Source: CAYFFO01 sp964342485 (lineage in GTDB: Bacteria; Chloroflexota; Dehalococcoidia; Lucifugimonadales; CAJWER01). From it: DNA of 32,128 nt. The stretch is from NCBI GenBank assembly GCA_964342485.1, contig CAYFFO010000024.1:1-32128 (forward strand), read 5' to 3'. Both the position numbers and the translations under genes were made by a program. How positions within the stretch are numbered: position 1 is the first letter of the stretch; each line of letters begins with the position of its first letter. The notes under the pieces were generated by a model, which did not search any database, was not told the DNA's origin, and saw only the letters and a list, made by a program, of their open reading frames with translations. Below, in pieces: positions 25,318-32,128 of this stretch.

Positions 25318-25422
25318 CAAGTGCTGTTACTATAAAGGAATCTGTTTTTCTCTACCAGTACGATCAAAATTTAGTTGATATAGAAGCACACACAAAATCA
25401 CACGGCACTAGGAGAATTGACT

Positions 25423-26541
25423 ATGACTAAAGGCAAGGCAGCTGTATTCGTTAAGCCATATCAGTTTGAGATCAGAGAGCTACCGCCTGTACCTGTTGAG
25501 CCGGGTGGTATACGTGTAAAAGTTACATCAGGTGGGATATGTGGATCCGATCTACATTTCTGGAGAGGTGAAATAGAGCCTATCCTCACAGGTAAACAGG
25601 GACCTGTTATTCTTGGTCACGAAATGGCAGGTTTGGTAGATACTCTTGCATCTGACATAACAACGGACTCTATGGGCCAGCCCCTAAAAGAAGGAGACCG
25701 AGTGGTATTTACTTATTTCTTTCCATGCAGAAGGTGTTATAACTGTTTACGAGGAGAATTGAATCACTGTCCAACCAGATTCAGGTTTCGCGCTTCTATA
25801 GAAGAATTCCCATATTGCAACGGAGGATTTTCGGAATATTATTATCTGTTCCCTGGACATTTCGTATTTAAAGTTCCAGACGAATTACCTGAATCCGCTA
25901 TAGCAGCAGTAAATTGTGCTGCTTCACAAGTTGTTTACGGTCTCCAAATTTCCGGTATGCAGATGGGGGATAATGTGGTAATCCAAGGTGCAGGAGGACT
26001 CGGGATTAATGCTGCTGCTGCTGCAAAAGAGATGGGTGCTGGTCAGGTTATAGCGATTGATGGTGTTTCATCTAGGCTTGACCTGATTAAAAAGTGTGGA
26101 GCAGACGAAACTATAGACATTCGCGAATATGAATCTGCCGAATCGCGTATTGAACAGGTTAAGGCTTTAACAAACGGCAGAGGTGCGGACATAGTTATGG
26201 AATTAGTTGGCTACCCGCAAGTGGTCCCAGAGGGAATTGAAATGGTACGCAAAGGAGGAGCGTTTGTTGAAATTGGAAATATTTGGCCAGATAGTAAAGT
26301 AACACTTGATATTTCAAAAGTGCTTTGGGGGCAAGTTAGGATTATTCCCGCCACACATTACGATCCTTATATTTTGCCAGTTACTCTTGACTTTCTAACC
26401 AGAACCAGAGATAAATACCCTCTTACTGATGTAATGTCGCATTCTTTCCCTTTGGAAAAAATCAACGAAGCCTTTGAACAAGCTGAATGGACAGGTCGGG
26501 GCGATAGTGCAAAAATTACGCGTGCATTCGTAACACCATAA
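25423..26541 (+). CDS. Zinc-dependent medium-chain alcohol dehydrogenase
   Basis: An MDR-family dehydrogenase of 372 residues that would oxidise an alcohol or polyol with NAD(P). Catalytic zinc ligands are C40 (GICGSDLHFW) and H66-E67 (GHEMAG). The structural zinc set is C102, C105, C108 and C116 (CRRCYNCLRGELNHC). The coenzyme site is VVIQGAGGLGINAAAAAKEMG followed by VIAIDG, where the acidic residue favours NAD. A TTG at 25417 is in frame, but the ATG at 25423 has GGAG eight bases upstream and is preferred. It is divergent from the Gfo/Idh pair and precedes the E1/E2 genes by 141 bases that contain their own promoter. The substrate is unknown; sorbitol/threonine-type and butanediol-type enzymes are possible relatives. 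Confidence 0.87.
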   Translation: MTKGKAAVFVKPYQFEIRELPPVPVEPGGIRVKVTSGGICGSDLHFWRGEIEPILTGKQGPVILGHEMAGLVDTLASDITTDSMGQPLKEGDRVVFTYFFPCRRCYNCLRGELNHCPTRFRFRASIEEFPYCNGGFSEYYYLFPGHFVFKVPDELPESAIAAVNCAASQVVYGLQISGMQMGDNVVIQGAGGLGINAAAAAKEMGAGQVIAIDGVSSRLDLIKKCGADETIDIREYESAESRIEQVKALTNGRGADIVMELVGYPQVVPEGIEMVRKGGAFVEIGNIWPDSKVTLDISKVLWGQVRIIPATHYDPYILPVTLDFLTRTRDKYPLTDVMSHSFPLEKINEAFEQAEWTGRGDSAKITRAFVTP

Positions 26542-26600
26542 TAGATAATTTGCTTTTACGGTTCAGATCGAAAACCAAGCAATCAATATCCAACTGGCTG

Positions 26601-26609
26601 TGCTATAAT
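26601..26609 (+). promoter_or_regulatory. Extended -10 promoter of the E1/E2 operon
   Basis: TGCTATAAT is a perfect extended -10. No good -35 lies at 16-18 bases, which extended -10 promoters tolerate. Transcription would begin near 26616, about 67 bases before the E1alpha ATG. Confidence 0.6.
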
Positions 26610-26682
26610 CCGGATCATTCTGAAATATAACAGATTAGTAAATTAAGTGTCTTTAGAATTTTGAAAGAGGTAAATAAGGATC

Positions 26683-27660
26683 ATGGCAACCGCGTCAAAA
26701 CTTGACGACAAAACAGTGCTTGAGATGTATAAAACTATGCTCACTATACGTAGGTTTGAAGAGCAGGCACGGAGAGAGGCTGATGCGGGCAAACTTAGAG
26801 GTATGCATTCTGCCATTGGCCAAGAAGCTGTTCCTACTGGTATCTGTGTTCATCTTAGAGACGGAGATTATATTTTTGGAACCCACAGAAGTCACCACCA
26901 CTGCATAGCTAAAGGCCTCGATATCAAGCTTATGATGGCAGAGCTATTAGGTAAAGCAACTGGAACTAATAAGGGCAAGGGCGGCACGATGCATATAGCA
27001 GATATTAACAAGGGTATGTTGGGAGCGAATGGAATAGTTGGGTCTAACATACCTGTAGCAACAGGTGCAGCTCTGACAGCCCAGGTTAAAGGCACAGACC
27101 TAGTAAGCATAGTGTTTTTTGGAGATGGTGCTGCGAACCAAGGCGTATTACACGAATCCATGAACCTAGCGGGTATTTGGAATCTGCCTGTTATATTTGT
27201 GTGTGAAAACAACCGATATGCCCAGTCAACTCCCTTTGAATACTCTGTTTCTGGCGAATCAGTAGCAGACCGTGCAGCTGGCTATGGCATGCCTGGCATA
27301 ACTGTCGACGGGCAGTCAGTTCTAGATGTATATGAAGTAGCGGGGGAATCGATTAATCGGGCACGATCTGGCGGTGGCCCTACACTGATCGAAGCCAAAA
27401 CCTATAGGTATATGGGTCACTTTGGAGCTGACAATCCTCTAATGTATCGAACCCAGGAAGAAGAAGAAGAATTCAAGGCACGTGACTGTAACCAACATCT
27501 CATGAACTACATCCTAGATCACAACATAGCAACTCAAGAAAATCTTGACGAGCTCGACCAGAAAGTGATCGGAGAAGTTGAAGGAGCAGCCAAATTTGCA
27601 AACGATAGCCCTTACCCAGAACCTTCCGAATTAACAACAGATGTTTACGTATCATATTGA
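26683..27660 (+). CDS. acoA: Thiamine-diphosphate dehydrogenase E1 alpha (acetoin/pyruvate type)
   Basis: E1 alpha decarboxylates a 2-oxoacid or cleaves acetoin, using thiamine diphosphate. The TPP motif runs from G147-D-G149 (FFGDGAANQG) to N176-N177 (FVCENNRYA). The HRSHHHCIAKG loop at 68-78 and GKGGTMHIADINKGMLGANG at 98-117 are closer in my recollection to acetoin dehydrogenase AcoA than to classical PDH. The 325-residue length fits that group. Together with E1 beta and E2 downstream it forms a complex that makes acetyl-CoA or another acyl-CoA in the cytoplasm. The alternative is a pyruvate or branched-chain 2-oxoacid dehydrogenase; substrate choice cannot be settled from sequence alone. 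The ATG has AGGATC directly upstream. Confidence 0.85.
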   Translation: MATASKLDDKTVLEMYKTMLTIRRFEEQARREADAGKLRGMHSAIGQEAVPTGICVHLRDGDYIFGTHRSHHHCIAKGLDIKLMMAELLGKATGTNKGKGGTMHIADINKGMLGANGIVGSNIPVATGAALTAQVKGTDLVSIVFFGDGAANQGVLHESMNLAGIWNLPVIFVCENNRYAQSTPFEYSVSGESVADRAAGYGMPGITVDGQSVLDVYEVAGESINRARSGGGPTLIEAKTYRYMGHFGADNPLMYRTQEEEEEFKARDCNQHLMNYILDHNIATQENLDELDQKVIGEVEGAAKFANDSPYPEPSELTTDVYVSY

Positions 27661-27732
27661 TTGTTTGTTGAATGTAAATGTTCACAGTGCCATATTCAAT
27701 AATCACTATGAAAATTTTCAGGAGAATATCCC

Positions 27733-28761
27733 ATGGTAAATGAAACAGCCATAAGAGAAATCTCATATATTCAGGCTTTTAACGAAGCTCTTGCTGATGA
27801 AATGAGACGTGATTCGTCGGTAATTGTGATGGGAGAAGATGTAGCAGGAGCGGGTGGCCGAAAGGGGTTTGAGGATGCCTGGGGCGGTGTTATGAGACTT
27901 ACAAAGGGTCTGTACCCTGAATTCGGCCCAAATCGTGTTCGCGATACGCCGATATCCGAAGCAGGCTTTATAGGAGCTGGAGTTGGTGCAGCTGCAACCG
28001 GGATGAGACCGGTTGTTGAATTAATGTATGTTGGTTTTTTTGGTGTCTGCGCTGATCAAATAACTAACAACGCTGCAAAAATGCACTACATGTTTGGAGG
28101 CAAGGTTAAAATACCCCTAACTATTTTTGCTGGAACAGGAGCAGGTACGAATTCTGCTGCACAGCATTCTGAAACCTTATATTCGCTTTTTACACATTTT
28201 CCAGGACTGAAATGCGTTGCACCATCGGACCCTTATACAGCTAAAGGCCTGCTGACTGCTTCAATTCGGGATGATGATCCAGTGATAGTTTTCAACAACA
28301 GGCAGCTAATGGGGCTTCGTCCAGAAGGAAATGTCCCGGAAGATTCATACGAAATTCCTATTGGAAAAGCCAGGATTGTAAATGAAGGTAGTGATATAAC
28401 ATTGGTAGGAATTGGCTATACTACATATCTTTGCAAAGAGGCGGCTAAGCAACTAAATAATGACGGGTATTCCGTGGAAGTAGTCGATCTTCTTTCGTTA
28501 TCTCCTATGGACGAAGATACCATCATAAATTCTGTGAGCAAAACACGTAAGGTCGTGATAGTGGACGAAGACTATCCAAGATGTAGCATGGCTGGTGACA
28601 TATCAGCATTAGTTGCTGAACAGGCTTTCGATTATTTAGATGCTCCTCCAAAAAGGGTCACCCCACCTCATACTTCAGTTCCTTACAGTAAACCGCTTGA
28701 AGCATTATATGTACCTACCGTAGACGACGTTATCGCTGCATCTCTGGAAGTAATGGAGTAA
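27733..28761 (+). CDS. acoB: Thiamine-diphosphate dehydrogenase E1 beta (acetoin/pyruvate type)
   Basis: Partner of the E1 alpha subunit. The 342-residue protein has the family opening EISYIQAFNEALADEM, MGEDVAGAGG (33-42) and the RDTPISEAGFIGAGVGAA segment (70-87). H145 in AAQHSETLYSLFTHFPGLK marks the active-site region. The loop GRKGFEDAWGGVMRLTKGLY is of the longer kind seen in acetoin-type E1 beta. A good Shine-Dalgarno (CAGGAG) lies nine bases before the ATG. The stop is three bases before the E2 start, so the two are co-translated. Confidence 0.87.
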   Translation: MVNETAIREISYIQAFNEALADEMRRDSSVIVMGEDVAGAGGRKGFEDAWGGVMRLTKGLYPEFGPNRVRDTPISEAGFIGAGVGAAATGMRPVVELMYVGFFGVCADQITNNAAKMHYMFGGKVKIPLTIFAGTGAGTNSAAQHSETLYSLFTHFPGLKCVAPSDPYTAKGLLTASIRDDDPVIVFNNRQLMGLRPEGNVPEDSYEIPIGKARIVNEGSDITLVGIGYTTYLCKEAAKQLNNDGYSVEVVDLLSLSPMDEDTIINSVSKTRKVVIVDEDYPRCSMAGDISALVAEQAFDYLDAPPKRVTPPHTSVPYSKPLEALYVPTVDDVIAASLEVME

Positions 28762-28764
28762 TAA

Positions 28765-29949
28765 ATGGCCAATCCTATTGTTATGCCACGCCTGGGCGAC
28801 TTCATGACAGAAGGCACAATCTCTAAATGGCACAGATCCTCCGGAGACACGATTAAACAGGGAGAAGTTATAGCAGAAATTGAATCAGAAAAACTCAACT
28901 ACGAGTTAGAAGCTGGCGGAAATGGGATACTATATATTTCAATTGAAGCAGGGCAGATCGCCAATGTTGACAGCGCCATAGGTTATTTACTTGAAGAAAA
29001 TGAAACTCCACCAGAGCCTAGTAAAACAACCGAATCTTCCAAACCCACTCGCTTAACTTCTCCCACAAAAAACGTCACCGATAATGTGCCAGTTGGCAAC
29101 AAATCTAAAGTTCCATCGACTCCTGGCGCGAGACGACTGGCAACAAAACTTGAAATTGACATATCTGACATTAACCCTACTGGGCCAAGAGGCAGAGTAA
29201 CTGAAAAAGATGTAAAAGAATTTGCCGATACACTCCAACAGCCCAAAAAGCAATCCTCGATAATTAAAGGGCTACCTGAGCCCACTAAAACAGTTCCCAT
29301 CACTGGCATGCGAAAATCCATTGCTGACCACATGCGTACAAGCTTATCTAACACTGCACAGCTATCCTTTTTTATGGATATAGACGTAACAGAAGCTCAA
29401 CTGTTGAAAAAACAATCATCGTCTAACAAAATAACCATATCTTTGGCACATATTATTACCAAGGCATGTGCATTAGCACTTGGAAAAACTCCACAACTCA
29501 ATACAGTAATTTCGGACGGGGATATTCTTGGATTCAAACAAGTTAATATTGGTATAGCTGTAGCACTTAAAGATGGATTGATAGTACCCGTCATCCGCAA
29601 TGCAGATCAGAAAACCCTTGAAGAAATCGCTTCTGAAACAACTAATTTTGCAGAGAGAGCCAAAGAAGGCGCCTTAAATCCTGATGAAGTTTTAGGAGGA
29701 ACTTTCACCTTAAGTGTCCTTGGAGTTGTGGATGGATTTACCCCGATATTGAATTCAGGCCAGTCTGCGATTCTTGGAGTTGGAAGATCCACTGAAAAAC
29801 CAGTAGTACAACGAAAAGAAATTGTAATTCGAGAAATGTCAACGGTGAGTCTTACTGTTGACCATCAGGTTATTGACGGTGCTGTGGCAGTACAATTTTT
29901 GAGACGACTTCAGCAATTAATTGAACGACCTAAATCTTTGTTCAGTTAA
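28765..29949 (+). CDS. Dihydrolipoamide acyltransferase (E2) of the same complex
   Basis: E2 forms the core of the complex and passes the acyl group to CoA. Three domains are visible in 394 residues. The lipoyl domain is 1-78 with the lipoylated K43 in EIESEKLNYE. A Pro/Ser/Thr-rich linker follows, then the E1/E3-binding domain near 116-152 (TPGARRLATKLEIDISDI and GPRGRVTEKDVKEF). The catalytic acyltransferase domain is ~172-394 with H367 and D371 in DHQVIDGAVAVQF. Only one lipoyl domain is present. It is coupled to E1 beta (3 bases apart). The dihydrolipoamide dehydrogenase E3 is missing from the window, so E3 must be encoded elsewhere. Confidence 0.92.
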   Translation: MANPIVMPRLGDFMTEGTISKWHRSSGDTIKQGEVIAEIESEKLNYELEAGGNGILYISIEAGQIANVDSAIGYLLEENETPPEPSKTTESSKPTRLTSPTKNVTDNVPVGNKSKVPSTPGARRLATKLEIDISDINPTGPRGRVTEKDVKEFADTLQQPKKQSSIIKGLPEPTKTVPITGMRKSIADHMRTSLSNTAQLSFFMDIDVTEAQLLKKQSSSNKITISLAHIITKACALALGKTPQLNTVISDGDILGFKQVNIGIAVALKDGLIVPVIRNADQKTLEEIASETTNFAERAKEGALNPDEVLGGTFTLSVLGVVDGFTPILNSGQSAILGVGRSTEKPVVQRKEIVIREMSTVSLTVDHQVIDGAVAVQFLRRLQQLIERPKSLFS

Positions 29950-29993
29950 ATTACTCTTGTAGTTTGACAATCTACTACACAGAATTCATTCAT

Positions 29994-30031
29994 GGAAAAA
30001 GAATATTATTCTAATCAATACTTCTTTTTCC
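29994..30031. terminator. Inverted repeat after E2, possible terminator
   Basis: GGAAAAAGAA (29994-30003) and TTCTTTTTCC (30022-30031) pair perfectly over 10 bases with an 18-base loop, and four more A-T pairs (TATT/AATA) can form inside with one bulge. The stem is A+T-rich and lacks a downstream T run, so termination is weak or inferred. It lies 44 bases after the E2 stop. Confidence 0.45.
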
Positions 30032-30181
30032 CTAGACAACCTAGACCTAAATATGGGAAATTATAATTAACTGTTGGTTTCAAAAATATATAGTTAAAAT
30101 GTGTCCTGATTCTATTAGGTCGCTAATTAACCGTCTTATTGAGACAACAAAATTCTTGATACAGGTTCTATTGGAGGGATC

Positions 30182-30748
30182 ATGGAAGCTATTTTCTTCT
30201 TACTGATTGGTGCAGCGCTTTTTTCCCAATCGTGGTATGTTCTAGGGCTTTATTCTGAAGGAAGAACAGTCGGATTAATAGTGGGGGGCCTTGGCCTTCT
30301 TACACTTGGAACAATCATGTTTGGCACATCATTAACACCTAACATCATTACTGGGGACGGTACTGCAGAATTAACAGCAGCAATTACCGGGTTGATTGTA
30401 CTGTGGTCTGTCTATTGTATTGCCGTTGGAGGCCATGGTCTCTGGGATTTTGAAGATCGTGCAATAGGTTTCTACAGCGCATTTCTGGCTGTGGCATCTC
30501 TAGTAATATTCATCTATATTACAATAGCTATGGGTCCCGGTGGTGCTTATGGCAAATTGTATAGTACTGGTGTTTGGCTTGCCATGTCTGCCGTTCCACT
30601 TGTTTTAACAATCATTGCATCCATTACCTTTTTCTACTTAGCATTCCAATTTCAACTCCTTAGATTAGTCACTGGCTGGTTTCTACTACTTGGAAGTGCT
30701 GTGATAACGGCTGTGGGATTAGGTATAGTTGCTACTGCAATAATGTGA
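30182..30748 (+). CDS. Six-helix integral membrane protein, possibly AmiS/UreI-like
   Basis: A 188-residue hydrophobic protein with six predicted transmembrane helices, at about 3-22, 29-50, 63-84, 93-115, 128-152 and 160-187, joined by short loops. The short first loop (SEGRTVGLIVGG) and the later helix-loop pattern (VYCIAVGGHGLWDFEDRAIGFY) recall the AmiS/UreI amide/urea channel family in size and layout. The match is by eye and weak, so transport of a small neutral solute is only a possibility. GGAGG lies four bases before the ATG. It stands alone between the E2 gene and a PrkA-type kinase on the same strand, with 118 bases to the latter. Confidence 0.6.
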   Translation: MEAIFFLLIGAALFSQSWYVLGLYSEGRTVGLIVGGLGLLTLGTIMFGTSLTPNIITGDGTAELTAAITGLIVLWSVYCIAVGGHGLWDFEDRAIGFYSAFLAVASLVIFIYITIAMGPGGAYGKLYSTGVWLAMSAVPLVLTIIASITFFYLAFQFQLLRLVTGWFLLLGSAVITAVGLGIVATAIM

Positions 30749-30782
30749 TTTGATGCGATTATAAATTCGTATTATCAAATCA
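30746..30782. repeat. Inverted repeat at the stop of the membrane gene
   Basis: TGATTTGAT (30746-30754, its first three bases being the stop codon) pairs perfectly with ATCAAATCA (30774-30782) around a 19-base A+T-rich loop. No T run follows. It could be an mRNA 3' stem, a weak terminator or an operator for the kinase gene. Confidence 0.4.
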
Positions 30783-30866
30783 TGTTTCGCTATTGGATAG
30801 GTCAAGAAATCCAGATTAGGATTGCTGTACCATGAATTCTAGCCAAAAATGCAAAGGTGACGTGGG

Positions 30867-32128
30867 ATGACAGGCAAACTTACAATTGAATCCATTCTCT
30901 CAGAGAGTGAAAGAGAAGCCAAGAAGTACAATTGGGAAGGATCTTTCTCGGACTATTTAAGAATGGTCACAATCGACCCTTCTATTTGCCGACAAGCTCA
31001 CTCATTAGTTCATGATGCGATTTTGTCAAAAGGATCAGAGACCACACCAGAAGGAGATCCACTTTACCGACTCTTTGATGGAGAAATATTTGGGCTCGAG
31101 GATCCTTTGGAGCGCATAGTTCAATATTTTTCAGCAGCCTCTCAAAGATTTGAAGTGCGGAAAAGGATTTTACTTTTGCTTGGCCCTCCAGCAAGTGGGA
31201 AGTCCAGTGTAGTCGACCTCATAAAACGATCACTTGAGGACTATACTCGTACAAAACAAGGCTCTGTATACGCAATCCAGGGATGCCCAATGCAGGAAGA
31301 GCCACTCCATTTAATCCCGACTCGATTAAGAAAGACTTTATTTCAACAATACGGCATCTATATTGAAGGAGACCTTTGCCCTAGATGCAGATACATGGTG
31401 CGCAGTGAATATAAAAACCAGATCGCAAAGGTACCAGTAAAAAGAGTTGTTTTTTCTGAACAAGAAGCTATAGGAATAGGTTATTTCTTGGCCAACAATC
31501 CAAATCCGATGGACGCTTCCTTACTAGTTGGCAGCGTCGACAATAAACAATTAGAGGGCGATCGACACGAAGTCGCAGGTAAAGCCTTCAGGCTAGATGG
31601 TGAAATGAACGTCGCAAACAGAGGGCTAGTCGAATTTGTAGAAATGTTTAAAGCCAACACCAACATGCTGACAACCTTACTAAGCTTGGCACAAGAACAA
31701 CTTATCAAAATGGAAAAGTTCGGCTCAGTATATGCTGACGAAGTTATTTTAGGCCACTCAAATGAAGGGGATTTCGAAGAGTTTGCTGACGATGAACAGT
31801 CTGAGGCATTGAAAGACAGAATTATCTCAATTCAAATACCATATAACTTGAGGGTGACAGAGGAAGTAAAAATATACCAAAAGATGCTTCGAAATAGCCA
31901 GCTTGGGGATGTGCACATTGCACCGCTAACGATGAACGTTTCCAGTGTGTTCTCTGTTTTATCTAGGCTTGAACCACCCGAAAAACAGGGAATGTCGTTA
32001 TTAGACAAACTTAGGCTATACGACGGGCAAATGGTAAATAATTTTTCCAGGAAAGACACTCGGGAAATACAACGGCACCATCCAAAAGAAGGTATGTCTG
32101 GAATTTCTCCCCGATATGTAATGAACAG
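30867..32128 (+). CDS. prkA: PrkA-type serine protein kinase (AAA+), 5' part
   Basis: 420 codons with no stop, running off the right edge; the family is about 630-680 residues, so the C-terminal kinase-like domain is not seen. The AAA+ part is clear: a helix ending IVQYFSAASQRFEVRKRIL, then the Walker A G106-P-P-A-S-G-K112-S, followed by CPMQEEPLHLIPTRLR and GDLCPRCRYMVRSEY, the PrkA-specific cysteine-containing segment. ANRGLVEFVEMFKAN and DEVILGHSNEGDFEEF match the later conserved region. PrkA is a stress and stationary-phase ATPase/kinase, often followed by a DUF444 (YeaH) and a SpoVR gene, which would lie outside the window. The ATG at 30867 has AAAGG about nine to ten bases upstream. Confidence 0.92.
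   Translation, partial: MTGKLTIESILSESEREAKKYNWEGSFSDYLRMVTIDPSICRQAHSLVHDAILSKGSETTPEGDPLYRLFDGEIFGLEDPLERIVQYFSAASQRFEVRKRILLLLGPPASGKSSVVDLIKRSLEDYTRTKQGSVYAIQGCPMQEEPLHLIPTRLRKTLFQQYGIYIEGDLCPRCRYMVRSEYKNQIAKVPVKRVVFSEQEAIGIGYFLANNPNPMDASLLVGSVDNKQLEGDRHEVAGKAFRLDGEMNVANRGLVEFVEMFKANTNMLTTLLSLAQEQLIKMEKFGSVYADEVILGHSNEGDFEEFADDEQSEALKDRIISIQIPYNLRVTEEVKIYQKMLRNSQLGDVHIAPLTMNVSSVFSVLSRLEPPEKQGMSLLDKLRLYDGQMVNNFSRKDTREIQRHHPKEGMSGISPRYVMN

Noticed and set aside
30982..32059. Several minus-strand frames opposite the PrkA gene
   Set aside because: They are shadows of the long plus-strand frame, which carries a full set of PrkA motifs.
1..32128. CRISPR arrays, tRNA or rRNA genes, transposases, toxin-antitoxin or defence genes
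   Set aside because: No repeat-spacer pattern, cloverleaf, transposase motif or defence domain was seen on either strand by eye; short or divergent RNA genes could be missed without a covariance search.

Overview
The window reads as a chromosomal stretch of an A+T-rich, free-living bacterium with ordinary housekeeping and biosynthetic genes. No rRNA, tRNA, CRISPR array, phage gene or insertion sequence is visible. Several traits suggest a Chloroflexota (Dehalococcoidia, SAR202-like) genome: a fused accDA, an FtsK with an extra insert in its alpha domain, an NADPH:F420 oxidoreductase, a remnant of an NHL-type propeller gene, and an ilvN-ilvC-leuA-leuC-leuD order. This assignment is an inference from recalled family traits, not from a search. 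The sequence is a draft scaffold with four 100-N spacers (1147-1246, 7080-7179, 8481-8580, 13089-13188). Three interrupt genes. The fourth is flanked by an exact 45-bp duplication and is probably not a real gap.

Layout. 1-4888 (+): branched-chain amino acid operon, with the ilvN tail, ilvC, leuA, leuC and leuD. 4925-12959 (-): a long co-directional block that reads, in transcription order, small acidic protein, F420 oxidoreductase, membrane-anchored HExxH peptidase, type-4 uracil-DNA glycosylase, RNase J, ftsK (broken by two gaps) and accDA. 13349-15406 (+): an EF-G paralogue of the FusA2 kind. 15415-17686 (-): etfB, etfA and a small unknown gene behind a good sigma70-type promoter. 17851-18066 (+): remnant of an NHL propeller gene. 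18063-19212 (-): fabI plus a small unknown gene. 19528-23123 (+): NDUFA9-like reductase, folC and fabF, tightly packed. 23153-25250 (-): two different Gfo/Idh/MocA oxidoreductases, divergent from a zinc alcohol dehydrogenase (25423-26541, +). 26683-29949 (+): E1alpha, E1beta and E2 of a 2-oxoacid or acetoin dehydrogenase complex. 30182-30748 (+): a six-helix membrane protein. 30867-end (+): the start of a PrkA-type kinase that runs off the window.

How the genes fit together. Three modules touch acyl-CoA and lipid supply: accDA makes malonyl-CoA, fabF and fabI elongate fatty acids, and etfAB takes electrons from acyl-CoA or other flavin dehydrogenases. The E1/E2 genes make acetyl-CoA or another acyl-CoA, with no E3 gene here. 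The Gfo/Idh pair and the alcohol dehydrogenase next to them look like a small catabolic module sharing one divergent control region that contains a perfect 19-bp palindrome. I found no clearly undescribed multi-gene system. The best leads are the short RNase J, the unknown gene in the etf operon, the palindrome at 25299, the membrane gene next to prkA, and the membrane-anchored peptidase inside the RNA/DNA-maintenance block.
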